Of a stretch of 64,000 nt of DNA, positions 1 through 8,260 are shown piece by piece (positions within the stretch are counted from its first letter, which is position 1; each line of letters begins with the position of its first letter). The stretch comes from an uncultured Roseobacter sp. (GTDB lineage Bacteria > Pseudomonadota > Alphaproteobacteria > Rhodobacterales > Rhodobacteraceae). The stretch lies in assembly GCF_947488185.1 (NCBI RefSeq), contig NZ_CANKYM010000001.1:558001-622000 (forward strand). Reading direction: 5' to 3'. The notes under the pieces were generated by a model. It made no database searches and had not been told where the DNA came from. It worked only from the letters and a program-made list of their open reading frames with translations. The position numbers and the translations under genes were made by a program.

Positions 1-1
1 A

Positions 2-559
2 AACATCGATGGATTCCGCGAGCAATTCCCGACGCTGACCCCCACAGACAAGGCTTACGTTGTTGACGGACGTGTCAGTACATCCGCAGGGGGCGCAACA
101 AGTGCAGACTTGTTTCTCACGGTGTTACAGCAAGATTTTGGCTCTGAATTTGCAACAATCGCGCGTGAAATGATGAACATAAGCGACGTTAGAGGCCCTG
201 ATACCAGTCAGGCAGCATCCCGCGCCGCTACTTTGAACAGTCGGAACAAGCGCCTCATAGAAATCATCGGATACATCGATACCAATCTTGAAGCCGACCT
301 GGCGCTGGATGACCTCGCTGAACAATTCTCAATCTCGCGCCGCCAGATGGAACGGTTGTTCGCGAAATATCTCCATAGAACGCCCAGGCAGTACATTTCG
401 AATGCCCGGCTCGCCAAGGGGCGCAGACTTTTGATCGAAACCGACCTTTCGGTCATGGATGTCGCAATTGCCTCTGGATTCAACTCCGCTCAGAATTTTT
501 CCAAGCTATTTCGTCTGAAATTCGGGACGTCACCGAGTCGATTGCGCGCTGGTTCTTAG
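2..559 (+). CDS. GlxA-type AraC family regulator, 3' part only
   Basis: The reading frame is open from the left edge, so the N-terminal part lies outside the window. What remains is the end of a DJ-1/PfpI-like (GATase1-like) domain, recognisable by the stretch VDGRVSTSAGG near its end, followed by a linker and a complete C-terminal AraC helix-turn-helix domain of about 100 residues. That domain has both helix-turn-helix units (LDDLAEQFSISRRQMERLF and MDVAIASGFNSAQNFSKLF). GlxA-family proteins regulate transcription, often of amino acid or betaine catabolism. Here the target is unknown because upstream context is missing. It resembles the complete paralog at 56.3 kb. Frame and family are secure; the start is not visible. 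Confidence 0.85.
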   Translation, partial: NIDGFREQFPTLTPTDKAYVVDGRVSTSAGGATSADLFLTVLQQDFGSEFATIAREMMNISDVRGPDTSQAASRAATLNSRNKRLIEIIGYIDTNLEADLALDDLAEQFSISRRQMERLFAKYLHRTPRQYISNARLAKGRRLLIETDLSVMDVAIASGFNSAQNFSKLFRLKFGTSPSRLRAGS

Positions 560-790
560 ATATGGCGGGCAAATCGAATACAGTGTTTTGGAAATCATCC
601 GCAAAGTAGAATACGGCAGATTGCGAGGGCATGGGGTACAGGAAAAACCCCTTTAACAGTTGCCATGGTATCCGCTTTGCCACCCCACCAACCAAAGCTG
701 CGTGGCTGTTGAATAGTCACGACATGGTGACTGTGTAAAGGGTCGGGACAAAAATCACGATCAAGCCTCTCGATGGAGTGATGCGTGCCA

Positions 791-1168
791 TCATGCGCTT
801 TTTGTCAAATCTTCGGCGAGCATGAGCGCATTCCCGTCCGGGTCGTAGAAAGTTGCTGTCTTGACCATCCCTTCAACTGTATCGGTTTCGCCGTCAAACC
901 TTACCATTGCCTGTTCAAGTGCACGCCGGGCGCTGTCCAGGTCGGCGATCCCAAAAACAGGAACGCAATTACCCGGTGCGGGTTCGGTTTGCTCACCGAG
1001 GCCGATTGTAACACCGCTGGTCTTGGTCTGCAGTTCCGACCAACCTGCTTCATCCGCGTGATAGAGTATCTCAAATCCTAGCATGTCATTGTACCATTTG
1101 GCGCTTGCGTGTCGATCCGTGACCGACAAAGCAATGGTGATGGTGTCTTCCAACGAAACAAGCGGCAT
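791..1168 (-). CDS. VOC superfamily (glyoxalase/bleomycin resistance-like) protein
   Basis: The 125-residue protein has the vicinal-oxygen-chelate layout: an N-terminal beta strand (ITIALSVTD), then a strand-rich core, then the C-terminal signature FYDPDGNALML that usually carries a metal-binding acidic residue. One VOC module is about 60 residues, so this is a paired-module single-domain protein that would dimerise. Members are lyases, dioxygenases or drug-binding resistance proteins; substrate cannot be told here. It is divergent from a two-domain HxlR regulator across only 38 bp, which suggests that regulator controls it, possibly in response to a reactive electrophile. Confidence 0.8.
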   Translation of the reverse strand: MPLVSLEDTITIALSVTDRHASAKWYNDMLGFEILYHADEAGWSELQTKTSGVTIGLGEQTEPAPGNCVPVFGIADLDSARRALEQAMVRFDGETDTVEGMVKTATFYDPDGNALMLAEDLTKSA

Positions 1169-1206
1169 GGCTTTTCCTTTTTACGAAAATATACTAACTA
1201 TACTTT
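1169..1206. promoter_or_regulatory. Divergent promoter/operator region between VOC gene and HxlR gene
   Basis: This 38-bp spacer is far richer in AT than the flanking genes and contains two TATAC units separated by TAAC (TATACTAACTATAC), just before the HxlR ATG. It must hold the promoters for both divergent genes unless these lie within coding DNA. The repeat is a plausible operator for the HxlR protein. No ribosome-binding site is visible ahead of the HxlR ATG, so that message may be leaderless. Confidence 0.45.
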
Positions 1207-1755
1207 ATGGACATTCAGGTTTTTGTCAACTTAACTTCAAGGGCATGGGCCCTTCCCATTCTATCAAGTCTACAAGCCGGCACCGCTGGGCGGCAGGCGA
1301 CACTTCTGACCGCAACTGGCGCAAGCAGGACGGCCTTTTCACAAAGCATTGATCATCTTATCAAGATGGGTCTTGTTGAAAGAAACCCGGGTTATGGCCA
1401 TCCGATACGTCCGGAATTCCGGCTTACGCAACTCGGAAAATCAGCCGCTAAAATCGCACGCAGAATTCAACGTGTTTCCGGGGCCGCAGATCAGGATCTG
1501 CTCCGGCGTACATGGACCTTGCCAATTCTGACATCGCTTCATGAGCCAAGACACTTCAATGACATAAAGAGAAATCTGCCGACAATAACCGACCGTGCGT
1601 TGTCTCTATCTTTGAGATCAATGGAAGACAGAGAGTGGGTACAGCGCTGTGTCAACGAAGCGGCCCGCCCACCGAGATCCATCTACACAGCGATCAACAC
1701 AGGCGAAAAGGTAAGCAAGGTCATCTTACCTGAAATCACTGTTGGCCAAGGCTAA
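1207..1755 (+). CDS. Tandem double-HxlR winged-helix regulator
   Basis: The protein (182 aa) contains two HxlR/MarR-like winged-helix units in tandem. Unit 1 (about residues 11-88) starts with RAWALPILSSL and ends with a wing and LTQLGKSA. Unit 2 (about 100-175) starts with RTWTLPILTSL, has a recognition-helix region (TDRALSLSLRSM) and a wing (RSIYTAINTGEK). Typical HxlR proteins are about 110-130 aa with one such unit and act as dimers. This looks like an internal duplication or fusion giving a monomeric pseudo-dimer. The usual HxlR N-terminal sensor cysteine is absent; the only Cys I see is in unit 2 (C148). It is divergent from the VOC gene, its probable target. Confidence 0.75.
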   Translation: MDIQVFVNLTSRAWALPILSSLQAGTAGRQATLLTATGASRTAFSQSIDHLIKMGLVERNPGYGHPIRPEFRLTQLGKSAAKIARRIQRVSGAADQDLLRRTWTLPILTSLHEPRHFNDIKRNLPTITDRALSLSLRSMEDREWVQRCVNEAARPPRSIYTAINTGEKVSKVILPEITVGQG

Positions 1756-2005
1756 TCACGTAACCTGAAGCCCTGCGCCGCAGCTTCACCAGACTGGCCA
1801 TTCGCTGCGATTGCAAAGTCAAGACGAATGCGAACTCGCAGATCGCAGGCTATGCAGACCTTAGCGGGAAGTCCGGACATGGCCGATATCGACGCAATTC
1901 GTCCTTTCAACATCAAGTCGTGCGACTTCGACATCTTGGCGCGCCTGCGGCTTGCCTGTCGTGGAAATTGACAGAGCCCTGAAGCGACCGGACCGATTTG
2001 ACGCT

Positions 2006-3091
2006 TCAGTCTCTGAGAACGGCCATGTCCTTACTGTCCCAACCGATCCAGATAGGGTCCGCTCCGAAAGTGCCTCCGGTCTCGGCATCCACAAAAGCAC
2101 GCAGAATCGCGCCCTCGGTCTGATCAACCGCCAAATCCACGGCCATGCGGCTTCCCAGAAAAGTCTTGGCCACGACCTTGCCCTGCACAGCATTTTCGGC
2201 AGAAGGACGCTCGGCAGAAAGACCGAGTTTTTCCAGGCGAACCGACGCCGTGATGTTACCCCCCACCGCCGACGTGAAACCCGGCGCGAGGCCAGTTAAG
2301 TTCTGACCAAACCAATCCATCACGATCTTGTCACCGTCCTGGCCTCGCAATGTGCCGGACAAAAGATTGGTGTCACCAACAAACTCCGCCACGAAGCGCG
2401 AGGCCGGCTGAAAATACAACTCTTCCGGCGTGCCGTCCTGTTCGACACGGCCCTTGTTCATCACGACGATCCGGTCGGACATGGTCAGCGCCTCCTCCTG
2501 ATCATGGGTGACGAAGAAGAAGGTCTTGTGAGTGCGGCGCTGGATGGATTTCAGTTCCAACTGGACTTGTCCGCGCAGCTTGGCATCCAGCGCCCCTAGA
2601 GGTTCATCCAGCAGTAAGAGCGCAGGATCCGGTGCCAGAGCGCGCGCAAGAGCGACGCGCTGCCGCTGACCGCCTGACAATTGCCCGGGATAGCGGTCGA
2701 CATAGGTTTCCAGTTCCAGAAAGGCCATGATCTCGTCGGAGCGTTTTCGGATCGCAGTTTTGTCCATGCCCTTCAATTCCAGACCGAAGGAAATGTTCTG
2801 GCGGACGGTCATATGCGGAAACAGCGCATAGTCCTGAAACACCATGTTCACATGACGTTTCTCGGGCGGTTGAAGGGTCACGTCTTCACCATCCAGAATA
2901 ACACGGCCGGAGGTCGGGCGTTCAAACCCCCCCAGAATGCGCAGCGTGGTGGACTTGCCACACCCCGACGGCCCAAGGAAGGTCACGAACTCACCACGCG
3001 CAATGTCCAGTGTCAGATCGTCAAGGGCCACCGTATCACCGAAGTGCTTGGAAACGCCTTCAAGAAGAACAAGCGATGCTGGGGTGGTCAT
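2006..3091 (-). CDS. PotA-type ABC transporter ATP-binding protein
   Basis: ATPase subunit (361 aa) of a polyamine/Fe3+/opine-type importer. Seen in order: Walker A GPSGCGKST (about residues 39-47), Q-loop, signature LSGGQRQRVALARA, Walker B LLLLDEPLGALD, switch His (VTHDQEEAL), and a C-terminal TOBE-like regulatory domain from about residue 270. Length and TOBE tail fit PotA. It is the last gene of the ten-gene operon and its start overlaps the potC-like stop by 4 bp (ATGA), implying translational coupling. The substrate is probably an amine or opine-like compound, judged only from the neighbours. Confidence 0.93.
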   Translation of the reverse strand: MTTPASLVLLEGVSKHFGDTVALDDLTLDIARGEFVTFLGPSGCGKSTTLRILGGFERPTSGRVILDGEDVTLQPPEKRHVNMVFQDYALFPHMTVRQNISFGLELKGMDKTAIRKRSDEIMAFLELETYVDRYPGQLSGGQRQRVALARALAPDPALLLLDEPLGALDAKLRGQVQLELKSIQRRTHKTFFFVTHDQEEALTMSDRIVVMNKGRVEQDGTPEELYFQPASRFVAEFVGDTNLLSGTLRGQDGDKIVMDWFGQNLTGLAPGFTSAVGGNITASVRLEKLGLSAERPSAENAVQGKVVAKTFLGSRMAVDLAVDQTEGAILRAFVDAETGGTFGADPIWIGWDSKDMAVLRD

Positions 3092-3879
3092 GGGTTTGTG
3101 TCCTTATTCGCGCGGCGCGTAAAACGTTCGGCCCAGATGCCGATGGCGGCTGTCAGCACCAGTGCGACGGTCGCAATTGCATTGATTTCAGGGGACATGC
3201 CCGATCGCAGCTTTGCGAAGATCAGGACAGGCAGCGTTGGCTCGTACCCGCCCAGGAAGAACGAGCGGACAAAGTCGTCAAAGCTGAGCAGCAGGCAGAA
3301 GATACTGGCGCCCAGAATGGCAGGGATCAGGTAGGGGAATGTGATCCTGAGAAAGGCGATGATTGGGTCAGCGCCCAAGTCCCGTGCGGCTTCGATCTGA
3401 CTTTTGGGAAGGGTCGATAGCCGGGCCATGACGACAAGGGCGACAAAGGGGACGTTGTGCACCGCATGCGCCCAGATGATGGCGCCCATGCCCGGCTCAA
3501 TCCCCAAGAGGCGGGCATAGATGCGAAACGCGATGGCCGAGATGATGCCGGGCACCAATGCGGGCAGAATGGTCAGCCCGAAGATGGCCGCCCGTCCAAG
3601 GAACTTGCGCCCTTCAAGCAGCACCGCAATCCATGTGCCGACCACCACCGAGATCAGGGTCGAGAGCACCGCGATCACAACGGAATAGGTCAGGGTCGAC
3701 ACGACTTCGGCGTCGGCGAAAACGCCCAGGTACCAATCCAGCGTCCAGGATTTGATCGGGAATCCGATAAATTTGCTGTCCTTGAAACCCATCAGGATCA
3801 TCAGCATCAGCGGCACGAAAACATAGAGCACAAAGGCCCAATAGATGCAGGACAGGAGGATGCGATTGCCGCGGGTCAT
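3088..3879 (-). CDS. PotC-type ABC transporter permease
   Basis: Inner-membrane permease of 263 aa with about six hydrophobic segments and the permease EAA loop (EAARDLGADPIIAFLRITFPYL) that contacts the ATPase. The start chosen is the ATG at 3877-3879 (MTRGN), which overlaps the upstream permease stop as ATGA. A longer frame exists upstream but runs inside the neighbouring gene. It pairs with the PotB-type permease to form the channel of the importer. Confidence 0.92.
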   Translation of the reverse strand: MTRGNRILLSCIYWAFVLYVFVPLMLMILMGFKDSKFIGFPIKSWTLDWYLGVFADAEVVSTLTYSVVIAVLSTLISVVVGTWIAVLLEGRKFLGRAAIFGLTILPALVPGIISAIAFRIYARLLGIEPGMGAIIWAHAVHNVPFVALVVMARLSTLPKSQIEAARDLGADPIIAFLRITFPYLIPAILGASIFCLLLSFDDFVRSFFLGGYEPTLPVLIFAKLRSGMSPEINAIATVALVLTAAIGIWAERFTRRANKDTNP

Positions 3880-4862
3880 TTCGTATCCCCTTTTCGCAGG
3901 ACGTACATCAGTTTCTGGAATATGCCCGTCAACAGCATCGCGGTGACAAACATGATCGTGGCAAAGGCCGCGCCTGTGGGCCACTCATCCCCCGCCACGT
4001 GAAAGAACCCGGCGATGGTTTCGGAAAATACCGTGGTGGAGGGTCCGCCCAGCAAAACCGGTGTGGCGTAAAACCCGGTGGAGATCAGGAAGACCAGCGT
4101 GCACCCGGAGGAAATCCCCTCAAGCGTCAGCGGCAGGGTCACGCGGCGGAACCGGGTCCATGCCCCTGCGCCGAGGTCAGCGGCGGCCTCGCCATAGCTT
4201 TTGGGTAGTTTCTCGAGCGCGGAATAGAGCGGCAGCAGCATATAGAGCGCAGTCAGGTAGACGATGCCTATCCCCATTGAAAAGCTGGTATACATGAAGG
4301 GGATCGGTCGGTCGATCAGGCCGAACCATTTCAGCACGAGGTTCACGGCGCCGGTGTTCCCAAGAAGGATCATGATGGCATAGGTGCGGACGATCTCGCC
4401 GACCCAGAACGGGATCAGCAGCAACAAAAGCATCAGCAACTGGTTCTTGCGGCTGACATGGCGGGCCAGGAAATAGGCCACCGGGAATGTCAGGATCAGG
4501 GTACAGAAGGTAAGCGTTCCGGCAAAGATCAGTGTCCGGAAAAATGGCTGCCAGAAGATGCGCTCGCCAAAGAACCGCGCATAGTTGTCGAGCGTGAAGT
4601 GCTGTTCGACCCCCGGAGCCACGGGGTAGGCATCAATCAGGCTGACCCGTAGCATTTGCAGCATGGGGCCAAGGTGCTGGGTCAGGACCCATAGAATGGG
4701 AAAGGCGGCAAGAATGACGAACTGCCGCCGCGGCGATGTCGTGACCAGCTTCATCAGCGCGGTGTAGGGCGTCCAGACGGACAGCCACCACCAAAAGGTG
4801 CGGTCAGACTTCTCCGGGGCGACGCCAGCGCTTTTGGTGCGCGTCGTAGTATCATTGCTCAT
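3876..4862 (-). CDS. PotB-type ABC transporter permease
   Basis: Inner-membrane permease of 328 aa. A hydrophilic N-terminal extension of about 45 residues precedes the first membrane span. About six spans follow, with the EAA loop (EAAADLGAGAWTRFRRVTLPL, near residue 230) before the last two. It lies 79 bp downstream of the binding-protein gene and overlaps the next permease by 4 bp. The family imports polyamines, iron or opines; the substrate here is not shown by the sequence. Confidence 0.92.
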   Translation of the reverse strand: MSNDTTTRTKSAGVAPEKSDRTFWWWLSVWTPYTALMKLVTTSPRRQFVILAAFPILWVLTQHLGPMLQMLRVSLIDAYPVAPGVEQHFTLDNYARFFGERIFWQPFFRTLIFAGTLTFCTLILTFPVAYFLARHVSRKNQLLMLLLLLIPFWVGEIVRTYAIMILLGNTGAVNLVLKWFGLIDRPIPFMYTSFSMGIGIVYLTALYMLLPLYSALEKLPKSYGEAAADLGAGAWTRFRRVTLPLTLEGISSGCTLVFLISTGFYATPVLLGGPSTTVFSETIAGFFHVAGDEWPTGAAFATIMFVTAMLLTGIFQKLMYVLRKGDTK

Positions 4863-4941
4863 GCAGAACTTCCTGGGTCAGCCGGGCCGTGTCCTCGCCC
4901 ATTCGTGGACGGGCAAGGACGGGTTTACATGCAGCCAGTGA

Positions 4942-6048
4942 TCAGGCGGCTTTGACCGCTTCCACGGCCGGGTCAACAAGGCTGTATTTCATCTCGTTCG
5001 CCTCGGCACGGAAGAACTGCAGATTTGCCAGTTGTTCTTCCGGGAAGGACGTCGATGCCTTTTCAAGGTCGGTCAGATAGTTCGACGCATCCTTGTAGGT
5101 CGAGATGAAGCCAGATGCCTTGGTCATCGATGCACCGATCTCGGGTGACGCAAGGATCGCATCAAGGAACTGATAGGCGTTGTCGACGTTCGGCGCGTTG
5201 TTGGCGATGTTATAGGTATAGACAAAGCCATATGAGCCTTCTTTCGGGATCGACATTGCCAGCGGGAAGCCATCGTTGATCAGCGCTGCCGCCGGTCCAT
5301 TCCAGCTGTGACCAAGCGCAATATCCTGGTTGACGAACATCTGCTGCACTTCCGCGCCGCTGTCATAGTACTTGCGCACCAGAGGCTTCTTGGAGATCAG
5401 GAATTGCTTGGCCTCCTCAACAATGGCCGCAGCCTTTTCCGGATCGTCCATATACGCGACCATATTACCATCGTACCCCAGCTTCAGCATGACAATCGAC
5501 ATCATGTCCTGGATGATATAGGCGGTCTGGCCCTTGTATTTCTCCGAGAACAGAACATCCCAGCTTTCGGCCTCTTCGGCGCTGACCATGTCGGTGTTGT
5601 AGGACAGAACCTCCATACCTGACAGGATGGGAGCACCCCACTTGTTGCCATTGATCGTGGACCAGTCGCTTTCCGAGAATGTCGGGTTGATGTTGCCCCA
5701 GTTGCTCAGGCGACCGGTGTCCAGCGGCGCCAGAAGGTCGCTGTCGATGAACTGCAAAAAGCGGTGACCGGCGACGGTCATGATGTCCACGGTCGGGTTC
5801 GGCGCTTCAGCGGCCAGCAGGTTGAATTGCTTGCCCTGGTCATCGACGAGCCGCACGTTGACCTTGATGCCGGTATCAGCCTCGAATTGTTCTTTGAAGG
5901 CCTTGGGGACAAAGTCGTTGTAGGTCCAGATATTTACCTCTCCGCCAGCGGCTTTCGCGTGACGCAGGTAAACCGGACTGGCCAGCGCCGCACCAGTCAT
6001 GGCGGCGGTGCCGAGGAAGCGGCGTCGGTTGAATGATAGTTTGGTCAT
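4942..6048 (-). CDS. PotD-type periplasmic solute-binding protein
   Basis: Binding protein of 368 aa for the downstream importer. The N-terminus has a twin-arginine-type signal (NRRRFLGTAA followed by a hydrophobic stretch, and a likely cleavage after AKA near residue 33). The mature part begins with GGEVNIWTYNDFVPKAF, typical of family 1 spermidine/putrescine-binding proteins. Tat export of a PotD-like protein is less usual than Sec export and recurs in proteobacterial amine or opine transporters. The gene sits between the opine dehydrogenase gene and the permeases, so the ligand is probably the substrate or product of those enzymes. Confidence 0.9.
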   Translation of the reverse strand: MTKLSFNRRRFLGTAAMTGAALASPVYLRHAKAAGGEVNIWTYNDFVPKAFKEQFEADTGIKVNVRLVDDQGKQFNLLAAEAPNPTVDIMTVAGHRFLQFIDSDLLAPLDTGRLSNWGNINPTFSESDWSTINGNKWGAPILSGMEVLSYNTDMVSAEEAESWDVLFSEKYKGQTAYIIQDMMSIVMLKLGYDGNMVAYMDDPEKAAAIVEEAKQFLISKKPLVRKYYDSGAEVQQMFVNQDIALGHSWNGPAAALINDGFPLAMSIPKEGSYGFVYTYNIANNAPNVDNAYQFLDAILASPEIGASMTKASGFISTYKDASNYLTDLEKASTSFPEEQLANLQFFRAEANEMKYSLVDPAVEAVKAA

Positions 6049-6108
6049 ATCGGGCGTCTCCTTGTTGGTTCAGATTTTGTCCGTATCATTTTTTAGTCAC
6101 GACACCAT

Positions 6109-7203
6109 TCAGGGCGTCGGCTGCAGCAACCCGGTACGGGCGGCCTGTTGCAGGTCGTCAAGGCTGAAACGGTCAAGTTCCAGCGCATTCAGGATTTCAT
6201 TTTCGGCCGGGAAGTCGCGACCGTACATGGCCGAGAATATCTTGATCCCGGCTTCGTGCAACGTCGCAGGTTGGCCGGTCAAACGGCCCAGAACCGCAGT
6301 CAGTTGCAACCCATAGGGCACGTCTTCGGTGACATAGCGGCTGTCGGCGGTGGCAGGACCGGTGCCGCCATTGCCTTGCGCGTGCATTTGCTGGTTCATC
6401 TCGGAAATCGACGCCACGGGGACGTGGAAGCTAAGGTGGAAGTGCTCGAAAATCGTCTTCACGTCGAGGCCAAGCGCCTTGGCAATGGCCAGCCGTTCGA
6501 GATCAAGCTGTTCCAGCAACCGGCCAATTTTGGGCGTTACGTTCTGGCCTTGGCTCCAGGTCTCGCCCCGTTCCATGCGTGTGATGTTACCCAGGGCGAT
6601 GCCGAGATGGTTCTGCGGGTTCAGATTTGACAGCGAAATCGCCAGCAGCCCGTCGCGCGTCTGAAAGCGGTCTCCGAACAAATTGCGGCAGAGGTTCAGA
6701 GCAGCATCGGTGTCTGCCTTGGGAACCGAACACATATCGACACGGGCGCGGACTGTATTGACCTGCACCGCAGCTCCGTCCTGCCGTCGCCCGGTGACAA
6801 CGGTGGTGCCCCAGGCAGTGATCGGGGCCTGGACGCCACGCGCTGCCAATAGCTGCATCAGATAGACCGCCCCAAGCGAGGCGTGGGACGAGATGATAAC
6901 CTGTTGACCCTCCCGAATATGCGGGGCCAGCGCGTCCATCACGGTCTTGTGCCCGTAGGCTGGCAAAGCAATCACCAGCGCGTCGGTGTCTTCGGCAAGT
7001 TGTTTTGCGGAGTTGGCTATGGCCGGCGTAAATTCCGCCTCAATAGCGCCCGAAGCAGAAAGGGGTGCGGTCTCCAGGGCTGCGGTTCCCGCCCCCGACG
7101 GCGACCACAGCATCGGGTCATGACCTTGCTCGTGCAAAAGCGCTGCCGTGCCGAAGGCGATCGAGCCTGCGCCTGCGATCCCTATGCGCATCGGCGCGTT
7201 CAT
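6109..7203 (-). CDS. NAD/NADP octopine/nopaline dehydrogenase family protein
   Basis: Opine-dehydrogenase-family protein of 364 aa. An N-terminal Rossmann nucleotide fold starts at residue 6 (RIGIAGAGSIAFG). The C-terminal octopine-dehydrogenase domain shows SNLNPQNHLGIALGN and a His-containing helix (FEHFHLS) where the family keeps its catalytic His. Family enzymes reversibly join or split an amino acid and a 2-oxo acid by NAD(P)H-dependent reductive amination. The start overlaps the upstream CMD gene stop by 4 bp. With a PotABCD-type importer alongside, catabolism of an imported opine or polyamine conjugate is plausible; synthesis for export by the MFS protein is the alternative. Confidence 0.85.
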   Translation of the reverse strand: MNAPMRIGIAGAGSIAFGTAALLHEQGHDPMLWSPSGAGTAALETAPLSASGAIEAEFTPAIANSAKQLAEDTDALVIALPAYGHKTVMDALAPHIREGQQVIISSHASLGAVYLMQLLAARGVQAPITAWGTTVVTGRRQDGAAVQVNTVRARVDMCSVPKADTDAALNLCRNLFGDRFQTRDGLLAISLSNLNPQNHLGIALGNITRMERGETWSQGQNVTPKIGRLLEQLDLERLAIAKALGLDVKTIFEHFHLSFHVPVASISEMNQQMHAQGNGGTGPATADSRYVTEDVPYGLQLTAVLGRLTGQPATLHEAGIKIFSAMYGRDFPAENEILNALELDRFSLDDLQQAARTGLLQPTP

Positions 7204-7787
7204 GCGCCGTTCCCTTTTCGGACAGGGTCGCCCAGAACATGCATCAACCGATTGGCCCAGCCGAACAAGGCAGCGGACAGGATGAGGTCAAGGATTTCTT
7301 CGTCTGACAGACCCGCGTTCCGCAGCGCATCCATATCAGCCGGCCCCGCAGCGGGTGGCGCTTCGGCGGATTTCCGTGCGAAGTCGAAAATTGCACGGTC
7401 CCTTGCGGTCAAATCGGCGTTCTCGCCCTTGGCGAAAAGTTCATCAGTAACGGTTGTGTCTTTTTCAAGCTGGGCATGGCGGTCAGCATGCACGGCGGCG
7501 CAATAGATGCAGCGGTTGACCATCGAGGCCGCAAGCGCCCCAAGCTCGCGTTCCGCGCGCGACATGCCGCCCGGGTCGTACATGATCGCGTTGAAGAGCG
7601 GCGAGCGGACCGCAAGGCTCTCGACATCATGGGCCAGCGTCAGGACATAGTCCGACACCTTGGTGTTCGAGGGGGTGACCTGAAGCGCTGCTAGCTGTTC
7701 AGGTGTCGCCTCGTCCAGTTTTACAGGCGTCACCCGAGGCTGCCAGCCGGGCACGTTGCGGGTGAATTTGTGGATGACGCGGCTCAT
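7200..7787 (-). CDS. AhpD-like carboxymuconolactone decarboxylase family protein with CxxC
   Basis: Protein of 195 aa with an alkylhydroperoxidase (AhpD/CMD) fold and the redox motif C93-IY-C96-AAV-H100, typical of peroxidase-related members. The start is the ATG at 7785-7787 (MSRVIHKF), overlapping the upstream CMD gene stop by 4 bp. The longer upstream frame is only read-through of that gene. It and its neighbour form a tandem CMD pair, which I recall being described for Avi_7169/Avi_7170-type families. A role in detoxifying peroxide or a reactive intermediate from the flavin monooxygenase is inference. Confidence 0.8.
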   Translation of the reverse strand: MSRVIHKFTRNVPGWQPRVTPVKLDEATPEQLAALQVTPSNTKVSDYVLTLAHDVESLAVRSPLFNAIMYDPGGMSRAERELGALAASMVNRCIYCAAVHADRHAQLEKDTTVTDELFAKGENADLTARDRAIFDFARKSAEAPPAAGPADMDALRNAGLSDEEILDLILSAALFGWANRLMHVLGDPVRKGNGA

Positions 7788-8260
7788 CCGGCGGTGCCTT
7801 GCATCAATCGCAGGCCAGCGATCACCCGGACCTGATAGGCAAGGAAGGCAACAAGTTCGCACAGACGAACGACATCGGCGTCCGAAACGCCCGCGGCCTG
7901 CAGCCCGGAAATGTCCTCTGCCGCGACGTCCCGGGTCTGGTTCGCAATTTTGTCGACGAAGGTCAGCACATGGCCCAACCCCGCATCATACGCGCCCGGA
8001 TCAGCAAGCGCGGCCTTGTCCCCGGCAGCTGTTGCATAGTGGTCTGCCAGCGCGTGCTCTCCGGCGTGATGCGCGACGCGTGCAGCCAGGGCTGCCCGCA
8101 GATCGTGGCCGAAGGCACCGCAGTCTTCCGGGCGCAAAACGGCTTGTTCCGCAGCCTGACTCATATTGAAAATGTTCGCCCTGCTTGACGTGGCAGCTGC
8201 CAACCGACTGTCCGGCGTCAAACCGGATTTGCTGAGAATCGTCGTGTCAAATAGCGTCAT
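7784..8260 (-). CDS. CMD-domain protein lacking the CxxC motif
   Basis: All-helical protein of 158 aa placed directly before the CxxC-bearing CMD protein, with 4-bp overlaps at both ends. The pattern HHAGEHALADHYA and the C-terminal helix (LCELVAFLAYQVRVIAGL) match CMD-domain proteins. It has only isolated Cys residues and no CxxC, so it is unlikely to be redox-active alone. It may form a hetero-oligomer with its partner. Confidence 0.7.
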   Translation of the reverse strand: MTLFDTTILSKSGLTPDSRLAAATSSRANIFNMSQAAEQAVLRPEDCGAFGHDLRAALAARVAHHAGEHALADHYATAAGDKAALADPGAYDAGLGHVLTFVDKIANQTRDVAAEDISGLQAAGVSDADVVRLCELVAFLAYQVRVIAGLRLMQGTAG

